A stretch of 64,000 nt of DNA, taken from contig JBBEAY010000023.1 in assembly GCA_040882605.1 (NCBI GenBank), forward strand, positions 83,937 through 147,936. The letters are read 5' to 3'. Positions within the stretch are counted from its first letter, which is position 1. Each line of letters begins with the position of its first letter. This document shows, piece after piece, positions 1 to 7,438 of this stretch. Position numbers and translations under genes: made by a program. The notes below the pieces were generated by a model, which was not told the origin of the DNA, did not search any database, and worked only from the letters and a program-made list of their open reading frames with translations. The stretch comes from JAOUEA01 sp040882605. Its GTDB lineage: Bacteria > Actinomycetota > UBA4738 > HRBIN12.

Positions 1-60
1 CCTCGAGACGGTCGGATCGAGGTGAAGCGCGCGTACTCCCGGGCGCCGAGGAAAGTGTGA
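1..60 (+). CDS. 3' end of an unidentified upstream gene (partial)
   Basis: One frame is open from the window edge to a TGA at 58-60 and would encode a basic 19-residue C-terminus ending RAPRKV. Too little is visible to name a product, and with so few codons the frame could be open by chance. The next gene begins about 260 bases later with its own ribosome binding site, so this would be a separate unit. Confidence 0.3.
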   Translation, partial: PRDGRIEVKRAYSRAPRKV

Positions 61-321
61 CAAGAAGCCGATCCCGATTTGACCGTCGGGAGGGGACCCC
101 CGTATGGTGCGTCGTGAGAGACCGCTGGGGCCCCCGGGTTCCGGCGGTTTCTCGCTTTCTGAGAGCCCTCATGCTCCGCGCCTCCATCTTCCCGACGTGC
201 TTGAGCCGAGCCTCCTCAGGGGCGACCATACTCAGGCGCGCCGCCCGCAGCTTCTTGTTGGCTGCCCCGGTGGCGTACGGTCGCCGTACCGTTGCCGCGC
301 GATGCGGACCTGAGGAGCGAG
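61..321. other. Leader region of the mau-like operon
   Basis: No gene with a credible start and coding character was seen here. The stretch probably holds the promoter of the operon that follows. A short inverted repeat, GGCGTACGGTCGCCGTACC, lies around 272-290 and could be an operator or a leader hairpin. This is a visual observation only. Confidence 0.35.
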
Positions 322-882
322 ATGAAGAAGCGAGTCGTGCAAGCGGGGGAGTTCGAGGTCGTCGACGACGACGGCAAGGTGCGTGTGCGCATCGGCTTGT
401 CGAACGACGACGACCCCTTCCTCTCGCTGCTCGCGCCCGACGGTCAGGTGCGCATGCGCTTCGGACTCTCGGCTGACGGTGCGGCCGGACTCGCGGTCGG
501 CGACGAGAACGGCAAGGTGCGCGCGACGGTGGGGCTATCGAGCGATGGAAGCGCCAGCCTCGCCTTCGGAGACAAGAACGGGCGCATCCGCGCGAAGTTC
601 GGCCTCGCCCCCGAGGCCTCGCCGACGATGGGCATGCAGGTGACCGACGGCGAGTTGTCGCAGGTGTACTCGCTCGCCGAACAGGGTTCCCCGACGCTCG
701 GGCTCTACGACCACGCGGGCAAGGTGCGCGTGCGACTGGGGCTCGCCGCCGAGGGCTCGCCGGTGCTGCGCTTGCTCGATCGAAACGGTGAGCTCCGGGC
801 GATCGTGGGTCTGGCCGGCGACGGTTCGCCCTTCGTGCAGTTCCTCGACGAAGCGAAAGAGCCGGGCTGGACGATGCGATGA
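322..882 (+). CDS. Tandem-repeat hydrophilic protein (about 24-residue repeats)
   Basis: The gene encodes 186 residues. The ATG at 322 is preferred over an upstream TTG because AGGAG lies five bases before it. Almost the whole chain consists of about seven degenerate repeats of roughly 24 residues with the pattern D/N-G-K-V-R-x-x-x-G-L-x-x-D/E-G-S-P-x-L-x-L. There is no signal peptide or membrane segment. The regular alternation suggests a repeat beta structure (solenoid or propeller-like). It is the first gene of an operon with a thioredoxin-like MauD homologue only 10 bases downstream, which hints at a scaffold role, but no function is known to me. Confidence 0.8.
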   Translation: MKKRVVQAGEFEVVDDDGKVRVRIGLSNDDDPFLSLLAPDGQVRMRFGLSADGAAGLAVGDENGKVRATVGLSSDGSASLAFGDKNGRIRAKFGLAPEASPTMGMQVTDGELSQVYSLAEQGSPTLGLYDHAGKVRVRLGLAAEGSPVLRLLDRNGELRAIVGLAGDGSPFVQFLDEAKEPGWTMR

Positions 883-892
883 CCGGCCGGAT

Positions 893-1402
893 ATGACCGG
901 TTGGTGGGCACTGGCCTTCGTGGTGCTGTGGCTGCTCGTCGTCGTGCTCTGCGTCGTGGTGATCGCGCTGGCCCGCCAGGTCGGCACCCTGCACCTTCGC
1001 CTCGGCCCTCGTGGGGCGCTCGAGATCGACGACGAGGGACCGGCGCTCGGCGAGCCGCTGCGAACGGTCGAAGCGGTCTCCGCCGACGGCGCCAAGGTGG
1101 CGCTCGGAGGGACCGGCCGCCCCCGGCTCGTGCTGTTCGCGTCGCAGACGTGCGCCATCTGCCGCGAGGTGTCGCCTGGCATGCCCGCGGCAGCCGCGGC
1201 CGGCCGGCTCGATGCGATCGTGGTGCACGACCCTGAGGCCGAGAGCGCCTACGGCGTGCCGGGCACCCCGTTCGTGATCGTGCTCGACGAGCGGGGTGTG
1301 GTGCGCGCCAAGGGCACGGTGAACAACCTCGAGCAGGTCGAGGGGCTCGTCGACTCCGCCAACCGACGCATCACGGAGGATCGCCGGCAGTGGGCAAGCT
1401 GA
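893..1402 (+). CDS. Membrane-anchored thioredoxin-fold protein, MauD-like
   Basis: 169 residues. The ATG at 893 is chosen because a strong N-terminal membrane helix (about residues 4-27) begins right there. A thioredoxin fold follows, with a CAIC active site (Cys87, Cys90) and the cis-proline segment VPGTPF. MauD proteins of methylamine utilisation clusters have this layout and are thought to form or isomerise disulfides in a cysteine-rich periplasmic enzyme subunit. The next gene overlaps it by 13 bases and encodes a Cys-rich exported protein, a plausible substrate. The MauD identity rests on architecture and neighbours. Confidence 0.85.
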   Translation: MTGWWALAFVVLWLLVVVLCVVVIALARQVGTLHLRLGPRGALEIDDEGPALGEPLRTVEAVSADGAKVALGGTGRPRLVLFASQTCAICREVSPGMPAAAAAGRLDAIVVHDPEAESAYGVPGTPFVIVLDERGVVRAKGTVNNLEQVEGLVDSANRRITEDRRQWAS

Positions 1403-1926
1403 CGTCGATCGAACGAGCGGAACGAACCCTTGCGACGCGCACCAGCCGCCGCAGCTTCCTGGGACGTGTGGGTCGCGGTGTGGTGGCGCTCGCGGGCGGT
1501 GGTCTCGTTGCGACCGCGCTCTCGCCCGACCGGGCCCAGGCTTACCACCTCTGTGGTCACACCTACACGACGGGGTCGTGCCCCCACCCCTTCGCGCCAC
1601 TGTCCCGCACCGACCGGTACGGCTACCCGATGCACCCCGAGTACGGCTACTCGGTCGACGATTCCGGTGACAGGTATGTCGACCCGTCGACCCAGACGCG
1701 CAGCAAGACGTGCGAGCAGACGGTGCCGCGCGAGTACCCGTTCAGCGGCTCCCCGCGCTACGGGGGCGGATGGACCAGATGCTGCAAGGGGCGTCTTCGC
1801 CACATCCAGGACTGCTGCTCACGCTCCGACATCCGCATCAACGGCGACTACGCCGTTCGCGGATATTGCCCGCGTCCGCTCAAGGTCTTCTGCATCACGT
1901 ACCGGGAGCTCAACAAGACGTGTTGA
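1390..1926 (+). CDS. Cysteine-rich Tat-exported protein (MauA-position protein)
   Basis: 178 residues from a GTG that overlaps the thioredoxin gene. A twin-arginine signal is clear (SRRSFLG at residues 19-25, then a hydrophobic run and an Ala-x-Ala site). The mature part has ten cysteines, two as adjacent CC pairs, and many Tyr and Pro. In mau operons this position is held by the methylamine dehydrogenase light chain, also Tat-exported and disulfide-rich. That subunit needs two tryptophans for its TTQ cofactor, and only one (GGGWTRCC) is present here. It is therefore not an ordinary MADH light chain. It may be a disulfide-rich relative matured by the flanking MauD and MauE proteins. Confidence 0.8.
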   Translation: MGKLTSIERAERTLATRTSRRSFLGRVGRGVVALAGGGLVATALSPDRAQAYHLCGHTYTTGSCPHPFAPLSRTDRYGYPMHPEYGYSVDDSGDRYVDPSTQTRSKTCEQTVPREYPFSGSPRYGGGWTRCCKGRLRHIQDCCSRSDIRINGDYAVRGYCPRPLKVFCITYRELNKTC

Positions 1927-2036
1927 CCGGCGCGCTGGGCGGCGCCTTGGGCGGCGACGCGCTCGCGGTGGCTCTGCTCGCCGTGCTCGTCGCCGCATCG
2001 GCGATCGCCGGATGGTCGGCGCTCTACGGCCCCTGA
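1923..2036 (+). CDS. Putative 37-residue single-TM peptide
   Basis: A TTG codon at 1923 overlaps the stop of the preceding gene (TTGA), suggesting translational coupling. It opens a 37-residue frame ending WSALYGP. A Gly/Ala-rich N-terminus is followed by one hydrophobic helix (about residues 13-33). The space between the two larger genes is otherwise exactly filled. Codon third positions are strongly G/C. No family is recognised. It could be a small subunit of the neighbouring membrane system, or a chance frame. Confidence 0.45.
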   Translation: MTGALGGALGGDALAVALLAVLVAASAIAGWSALYGP

Positions 2037-2045
2037 GGCCTGTCG

Positions 2046-3170
2046 ATGGTGGAGACCATCACCCCTGTCGTGTACGGGGGACGCCTCAGGTGGGCCGTGG
2101 CGCTCGCGCTGCACGTCGTGGGCGCGACGGCGACCGCCGCACTCTTCGGCGCCGGACTAGGTGTGCTCGGGGTGTTCCTCGAGGCGCCGTGGGGCAGGGC
2201 GGGCATGGCTGCCCTCGCCGCTGTGGCCGTCGTGTACACGTTCGGGGAGCTTCCTCGCGTGACCGCCGCCGTGCCGCAGCTCCGCCGCCAGGTGCCCGAT
2301 TGGTGGCGAGGCTTCTTCTCGTGGCCGATCGCCGCCGCGCTGTACGGCGCCGGGCTCGGCATCGGGTTCTTCACCTTCCTGTCACACGGCACGTTGGTCG
2401 TGGTCTCCTTCGCTGCGCTCGCATCGGGCGACCCGCTCCTCGGTGCCGTGGTGGTTGGCGCCTTCGGGCTCACGCGAGGGCTCTCGGCCGCTCGTGCTGC
2501 CCATGTTCGTTCGCAGGAAGACTCGCGACGCCTGGTCGACAGGCTCGCAGCAGCACCCGAGCGCCGGCGAGCGATCGCGAACGGCGCGGCGTCGGCCGCA
2601 GTGGCCGTGCTCGCTTCGGCCCAGGCCGTGCGCGCCGGCGACGGATGGGCCTCGCTCGCGACGGCCGGCCTCGCGATCGCCTTCGCGTGGGCGGCCGCGT
2701 CGAAGGTGTTCGACGCGCAAGCCTGGCGCCGAACGCTCGCCGCACACGGGCTCGCGCGCAGCGTCGAGGGGGCAGCGACGTTCGCGGTTCCTGCGGCCGA
2801 GATCGCGGTGCCGTTGCTGGCCGCCTCCGGGCTGACGAGGGCCGCGGGCATCTGGGCCCTGACCCTGTTGACCGTGCTCACCGCCGAAGCGCTGCGGGCC
2901 TGGCGCCGGTTCGGTCCGCAGGTGCCGTGCGGATGTTTCGGAGGACGCGAACCCGTCGCGCCACCCGTGCTGTTGTTGCGCAATGGGGGGCTCGCCGTCG
3001 TCGCGCTCGTGGTCACCATGCGCGAAGCGCCACAGCCTCTCCTGTCTTGGCCCGCGTGGCCGGGACCCGGCGAGGTGCTGCCGATGGCGCTGACCTTGGC
3101 CGGACTCGGCGTGGCAGGCTTCACGGCGTGGACGGCGGTCAGATGGCTGGGCCAGGGCAAGCGGGCGTGA
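2046..3170 (+). CDS. MauE-like integral membrane protein with extra N-terminal membrane domain
   Basis: 374 residues and hydrophobic throughout. The C-terminal half (about 200-374) is a MauE/DoxX-type four-helix module with KVFDAQAWRRTL followed by the typical PCGCFGG motif (Cys295, Cys297), which in MauE proteins is linked to disulfide traffic with MauD. The N-terminal 200 residues form another multi-helix membrane domain that I cannot assign. It may do the job of the separate MauF-type protein of classical mau operons. The gene ends in a four-base GTGA overlap with the next gene. No methylamine dehydrogenase large subunit is present in the window. Confidence 0.85.
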   Translation: MVETITPVVYGGRLRWAVALALHVVGATATAALFGAGLGVLGVFLEAPWGRAGMAALAAVAVVYTFGELPRVTAAVPQLRRQVPDWWRGFFSWPIAAALYGAGLGIGFFTFLSHGTLVVVSFAALASGDPLLGAVVVGAFGLTRGLSAARAAHVRSQEDSRRLVDRLAAAPERRRAIANGAASAAVAVLASAQAVRAGDGWASLATAGLAIAFAWAAASKVFDAQAWRRTLAAHGLARSVEGAATFAVPAAEIAVPLLAASGLTRAAGIWALTLLTVLTAEALRAWRRFGPQVPCGCFGGREPVAPPVLLLRNGGLAVVALVVTMREAPQPLLSWPAWPGPGEVLPMALTLAGLGVAGFTAWTAVRWLGQGKRA

Positions 3171-3757
3171 CCGAACGATCGGTCGTGCCGTTCCTCGTCG
3201 GGGTGCTGCTCGTGCTCGCGGCGGTCATCGCCGTGGCTGCGCCGGGGTTCCACGGCGACATCGCAGACCCCAACGACACGAAAGGCGCGCTCGACGTGCA
3301 GCGTGTGCGCATCGACCACGAAGGCGGCACCGAGGTTACCGTGATCACGTTTGCCGAGTGGACCGCCGCCTCGATCTGGGATCGCGGTAACGCCTACGTC
3401 TTCCTCGATACCGAGGCCGACGCCGCGCCTGAGTATTTCGTGCTCGTGCGAAGCACCGGCGCCGAGCTGCAGGCGATGCTTTGGCGCGACCGGCGTGATC
3501 GGCGCGACGTGTACCTGCGCAAGGTCGCAGTTCGCCGCAAGTCGCCCGACGGCGTGTCGGTCGCGCTGCCGATCAAGTCGTTGGACTTCGGGCCTTCACG
3601 CGATTCCTACTTCTGGTGGGCCACGACTAGCTTCACCGGAAGATCGTGCCGGCGGACGTGCCTCGACCGCGCTCCCGACGAGGGGTCCGTCGAGCAATGG
3701 CGCCCCGGTATGTCACCCAGCCCGCCCAGCCCATCACCGAGCGTCGCCGGGCCGTAA
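3167..3757 (+). CDS. Exported or membrane-anchored protein of the mau-like operon
   Basis: 196 residues from a GTG overlapping the MauE-like stop codon. A hydrophobic N-terminal segment (about residues 6-24) is a signal peptide or anchor. The rest is a compact beta-rich domain with many charged residues (for example DVQRVRIDHEGG and FLDTEADAAPEYFV) and a Ser/Pro-rich tail. No catalytic motif was seen. It is the last gene of the operon. A role as the extracytoplasmic client or product of the MauD/MauE system would fit its position, but that is inference. Confidence 0.75.
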   Translation: MTERSVVPFLVGVLLVLAAVIAVAAPGFHGDIADPNDTKGALDVQRVRIDHEGGTEVTVITFAEWTAASIWDRGNAYVFLDTEADAAPEYFVLVRSTGAELQAMLWRDRRDRRDVYLRKVAVRRKSPDGVSVALPIKSLDFGPSRDSYFWWATTSFTGRSCRRTCLDRAPDEGSVEQWRPGMSPSPPSPSPSVAGP

Positions 3758-4084
3758 CGTTCCTGAGATCGCCGTCTCTTCGATCTCGAAGATCGAGGTG
3801 ACTCGCACGAGCGCGGGTCCCGCAGGGAACTCGCTGAAACCGAACCCCGATGGTGCGCACGGCGCCGGCGCTCCGAGGTCGACGCCCTCGATCGATGCGG
3901 CTGCGTCGGCTTCGCGGAAGTCGTGTATCGCGTACCACTCGCGGGCGCCAGCGCGCGTTTCGCCGGTCGTCCGCACGCCGGCGGCAGCGAACAGCCCACG
4001 AACGAGCGGGCGCAGCACGCGGCCCTCGAGACCGATATCGTGGCGCCCGGCCGGGGTCGTGTGTCCTCGTAGGCTACGCATCCG
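3758..4084. other. Intergenic stretch before the serine hydrolase gene
   Basis: No reading frame on either strand has a convincing start and conserved character. Long frames exist on both strands, but they run deep into the neighbouring gene as out-of-frame shadows. The 3' part holds a likely promoter: TAGGCT at 4070-4075 ends nine bases before the ATG at 4085. Confidence 0.5.
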
Positions 4085-6124
4085 ATGGCATCGACCGACG
4101 AAGCGCTCGAGGGAGTCTTCGCGCGATGGCGTCGGCGCACGCAGGCGCCGGGTGTCGCTTGGGGGCTGGTCCGCGGCGGAGAGCTCGTCGCCGGCGGGGG
4201 CCTCGGCACGCTGAGGGTCGAACGAGACACGCGGCATACCCCGGACGTGGACAGCGTCTTCCGCATCGCGTCGATGACGAAGAGCTTCACCGGCGCGGCG
4301 ATGATGACCCTGGTGGCCGCCGGCAGGATCGGCCTCGATGACCCCGTCGCGATGCACGTGCCCGAGCTCGAAGGGTGGCGCGGTCCCACGACTGACGGTC
4401 CGCCGCTCACCGTGCGCCACCTCGTGTCGATGGAATCGGGGCTGCCGACCGACGACGCATGGGCCGATCGTCACATCGACCTCACCGACGAGCAGATGGA
4501 CGCCCTGATCGCCACCGGCGCCGAGTTCGCCTGGACCCCCGGCGTGCGTTTCGAGTACTCGAACCTCGGGTGGGGTCTGGTCGGCAGGGTGATCGAGCGC
4601 GTCGCTGGGGTGCGCCCACAATCGCTCGTGTCGTCGGCCCTGCTGGAACCTCTGGGCATGGCGCGGACGACGTGGGTGCGGCCCGCGTCGGGCGAGGTCG
4701 CGGAGCCCTATCGCCTGCAGGACGGTGAGTGGATGCATGAGGCCGACCCGCTCGGCGACGGCACCATCGCGCCGATGGGCGGCATCTGGACCACCGTGCG
4801 CGACCTGGCGCGTTGGGTGGGGGTCTTCACCGACGCGTTCCCGCCACGAAGCGAGCCCGACGACGGCCCGCTTCCACGTTGGGCCCGACGCGAGATGCAA
4901 CAGCTCCGCCGCGTCGACGAGCTGGCGCGACTCCGGCCCTCGCCCAACGGGCCGTCACGGGTGGCCGTCACCGGCTACGGCATCGGCCTCGCCGTGCGCA
5001 TCGACGAGCGTCTCGGCATCTCGGTCGGCCACAGCGGGGGCTTGCCGGGCTACGGCTCACACATGCGCTGGCTGCCCGAGCACGGCGTTGGGGTCATCGC
5101 GCTCGCGAACGTGACCTACGCCAACATGCAAGCGGCCTGCGTCGAGGCCCTCGAGGTGCTCGCCGATCTCGACGACCTCGGTCCGGCGCATGCCATCGAA
5201 GCGTCACCGGCGCTCTCTCGAGCAAGTATCGAGGCTACCGCGCTGCTCTCGTCCTGGAACGATGCCGATGCCGGCGCGATGTTCGCCGACAACGCCGTTC
5301 TCAACGAGTCGTTCGAGCGCCGCGCCGAAGATGCTGCCCGTTTGGCGTCGCGCCACGGTCCGCTCGAGGCCGCCCCCTCGCTCGAGCCCGAGACCCCGCT
5401 GCGTGGTTCCTTCACCGTGGGGGGTGGCGCGATGCGAGTCGAGATCGGGCTGAACCATGAGGGCCTGGTGCAGTGGCTCGACGTCGAGGATCGCACGGCG
5501 CCGTCGACAGCCCCGATCGTGGTCGACGAGGCGATGCTTCGCGAGGCGGAAGGCACCGCCTACGTGATCGTGCGGCCGGTCGCCGACCTCGCAGACGCGT
5601 TCGCGCGATGGCAAGGGGAAGCGCTCGACAAGCTCCGCGGTGCTCGGGCGATGGTGCCGAGCGCGCACGCCACGCTCAAGGCGTTCGGCTCGTCTGGCTC
5701 ACCCCTGACCTCCGATGACGAGGCGCGCATCGTTGCCGCCGTCTCCGACTGGGCGACCTCGCAGGCGCCGATCGAGATGCGTGCCGAGAGCCTCGGTGTC
5801 TTCGACGAAGGCGGAGCGATCCCCGTCGTGCGCCTCGTGCGCACGCCGACGCTCGACTCGGCGATGAGCGATCTGTGGGCCAGGGTCGAGCGAGAGGCCC
5901 TTGTATCGGCATACAGCGACGAGATCGGCATCGAGGCGTGGATCGCGCACCTTTCACTGGCGTACGTCCACGGGGCTTCCTCCCGGGCTTCGGGAGAGCT
6001 ACTCGCCTGGGCCGCGAACGTCGACGTGGGGGCGGCCACCTGCCTCGCGGCTCAGGCCGAGGTCGTTGCCTATGACGCGGCAGGGGAACGGCGACTGGGC
6101 GTCTTCGGCCTCGGCGGAAGCTGA
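4085..6124 (+). CDS. Serine beta-lactamase-family hydrolase (class C / esterase-like)
   Basis: 679 residues. The N-terminal 350 residues carry all three motifs of the penicillin-binding beta-lactamase fold: SMTK (Ser63, Lys66), YSN (Tyr158-Asn160) and HSGG (316-319), the last in the position of KTG. No signal peptide is seen, so the enzyme is probably cytoplasmic and more likely an esterase or peptidase than a resistance beta-lactamase. The C-terminal 300 residues form an extra domain of unknown role. There is no ribosome binding site; TAGGCT nine bases upstream suggests a leaderless transcript. Confidence 0.9.
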   Translation: MASTDEALEGVFARWRRRTQAPGVAWGLVRGGELVAGGGLGTLRVERDTRHTPDVDSVFRIASMTKSFTGAAMMTLVAAGRIGLDDPVAMHVPELEGWRGPTTDGPPLTVRHLVSMESGLPTDDAWADRHIDLTDEQMDALIATGAEFAWTPGVRFEYSNLGWGLVGRVIERVAGVRPQSLVSSALLEPLGMARTTWVRPASGEVAEPYRLQDGEWMHEADPLGDGTIAPMGGIWTTVRDLARWVGVFTDAFPPRSEPDDGPLPRWARREMQQLRRVDELARLRPSPNGPSRVAVTGYGIGLAVRIDERLGISVGHSGGLPGYGSHMRWLPEHGVGVIALANVTYANMQAACVEALEVLADLDDLGPAHAIEASPALSRASIEATALLSSWNDADAGAMFADNAVLNESFERRAEDAARLASRHGPLEAAPSLEPETPLRGSFTVGGGAMRVEIGLNHEGLVQWLDVEDRTAPSTAPIVVDEAMLREAEGTAYVIVRPVADLADAFARWQGEALDKLRGARAMVPSAHATLKAFGSSGSPLTSDDEARIVAAVSDWATSQAPIEMRAESLGVFDEGGAIPVVRLVRTPTLDSAMSDLWARVEREALVSAYSDEIGIEAWIAHLSLAYVHGASSRASGELLAWAANVDVGAATCLAAQAEVVAYDAAGERRLGVFGLGGS

Positions 6125-6189
6125 ACGTCCGAACTCCCGCCGCCGACCCGCGAGCCGGACCGGGGAAACGAGCGGGCTATAGTCGAACG

Positions 6190-6687
6190 ATGGCCCTGTT
6201 CGAACCGGTGTTCGACGCTCTCGGAGCGGCCGGTGTTCGCTACGTCGTCGTCGGTGGTGTCGCGGTCGTGCTCTACGGACACGCGAGGCTCACCGCCGAT
6301 CTCGACATCGCGATTGATCTGACGCCCGAAGCAGCGAGCGTCGCGATGGCGGCTTTGGGAGACCTCGGTCTGCGACCGCGGCTCCCCGTCGATCCTGCCG
6401 GCTTCGCCGATCCGGCGGTCCGCGCCAACTGGATCGACGAACGGGGCAAGGTGTTCTCGATGTGGGATCCCGAGGAACCGTTGCTCTCGGTCGATGTCTT
6501 CGTCGAGAACCCGATCGATTTCGAGGAGCTCTGGGAACGGTCGGAGACCGTCGAGCTCGGCGACTCTCGGCCCCGCGTCGCGTCGATCGCCGACCTGATC
6601 CGGCTCAAGCGGCTCGCGGCTCGGCCGCAAGATCACACGGATATCCAAGCTCTCGAAGCGATCGACGCGACACGTGCGAAACGATGA
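6190..6687 (+). CDS. Nucleotidyltransferase-fold protein
   Basis: 165 residues with the minimal nucleotidyltransferase signature: Gly22-Gly23, then RLTADLDI with Asp37 and Asp39, and a third acidic residue near Asp102 (SVDVF). Proteins like this often sit in MNT-type toxin-antitoxin or AbiEii-like pairs. The next gene overlaps by four bases (ATGA) and encodes a small partner, which fits a two-gene module. TATAGT at 6178-6183 lies six bases before the ATG, so the transcript is probably leaderless. The target of nucleotide transfer cannot be told from the sequence. Confidence 0.85.
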   Translation: MALFEPVFDALGAAGVRYVVVGGVAVVLYGHARLTADLDIAIDLTPEAASVAMAALGDLGLRPRLPVDPAGFADPAVRANWIDERGKVFSMWDPEEPLLSVDVFVENPIDFEELWERSETVELGDSRPRVASIADLIRLKRLAARPQDHTDIQALEAIDATRAKR

Positions 6688-6881
6688 CCAGCGCCAGCGA
6701 GCCCCGACCGGACGGATGGGCGGACCACCGAAGCATGCAGCTCGAGTCCGCCCTGGCGACCACGCCGCATGAACGGCTCACGTGGCTGGAAGAGGCGATC
6801 CGGTTCGCGTTCGCGGCGGGCGCGCTTCCGCGACGCGAGCACTCGACCGACCGGGTCCCACCGCTCGAAGAAGACTCCTGA
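6684..6881 (+). CDS. Small partner protein of the nucleotidyltransferase
   Basis: 65 residues, translationally coupled to the nucleotidyltransferase gene by an ATGA overlap. The core segment HERLTWLEEAIRFAFAAGAL resembles the helix found in short proteins paired with bacterial nucleotidyltransferases. The rest is polar. It may be an antitoxin or specificity partner. That role is inferred from gene order and size only. Confidence 0.65.
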   Translation: MTSASEPRPDGWADHRSMQLESALATTPHERLTWLEEAIRFAFAAGALPRREHSTDRVPPLEEDS

Positions 6882-7015
6882 GCGCCGGCGGTGCCAGGCG
6901 CCCGAGGTCCTATGCCAGCCCGGCGCCTCGCTCGGTCGGCGCTGGTGGAAAGCGCAGGATGACTGTCAGCTTCGGTCCAGAGTTCCAGCGTAGGCCCCAC
7001 GCCTGAAGCGCCCGT

Positions 7016-7258
7016 TCACGAGTCCACGAAGTCAGACGCCGTGGCGTCACCCTCGTCGGATGGTGGGGCGTGATCCGTGAGCTTTCGGAGCCACTCAGCG
7101 GGCCACACGACAAGGGCGTTCGAGCTCTCCCAGACCACACGGACGGGACCGTCTCCATCGACCGCCAAGACGGCGCCTTTCTCCGCCGCCGTGGGCCATC
7201 CTTGGACCGGAGCAGAGGGTCCGGCGAACTCGACGAGGTCACCGGGAAGGACTTCCAT
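7016..7258 (-). CDS. Small SH3-like protein
   Basis: 80 residues. The start at 7258 is chosen because AAGGGA precedes it and a beta-rich domain begins at once: LPGDLVEF, then GAVLAVDGDG, VRVVWE and VVWPAEWLRKL, the spacing expected of a small SH3/KOW-type barrel. The C-terminal 20 residues are acidic and disordered-looking. It is isolated between convergent neighbours. The family was not identified with certainty. Confidence 0.55.
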   Translation of the reverse strand: MEVLPGDLVEFAGPSAPVQGWPTAAEKGAVLAVDGDGPVRVVWESSNALVVWPAEWLRKLTDHAPPSDEGDATASDFVDS

Positions 7259-7438
7259 GATTCCCTTATCGGCACCTCGTGTCGGCCAGTTGAGTGATGC
7301 CGGTGTCCCCTCATCGACCGACAAGGGGTCCGCCGGATGATCCGCAGGGGCTTGCCTCGGCACCGCCTATGACGTGCCTGGCCTAGACCGCGCTCACGGG
7401 CGATGGCGCAGCACGCGTTGAGGGGTCTTCGGCCGGCG

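Noticed and set aside
1390..1926. Methylamine dehydrogenase light chain (mauA)
   Set aside because: Tat signal and many cysteines fit, but only one tryptophan is present and TTQ needs two; no heavy chain gene is near.
2024..3319. A 431-codon minus-strand frame
   Set aside because: Antisense to the MauE-like gene; Ala/Ser/Thr-rich with no motif.
4085..6124. Antibiotic-resistance beta-lactamase
   Set aside because: Although the SxxK, YSN and HSGG motifs fit the fold, there is no signal peptide and a large extra C-terminal domain; an esterase or peptidase role is more likely.
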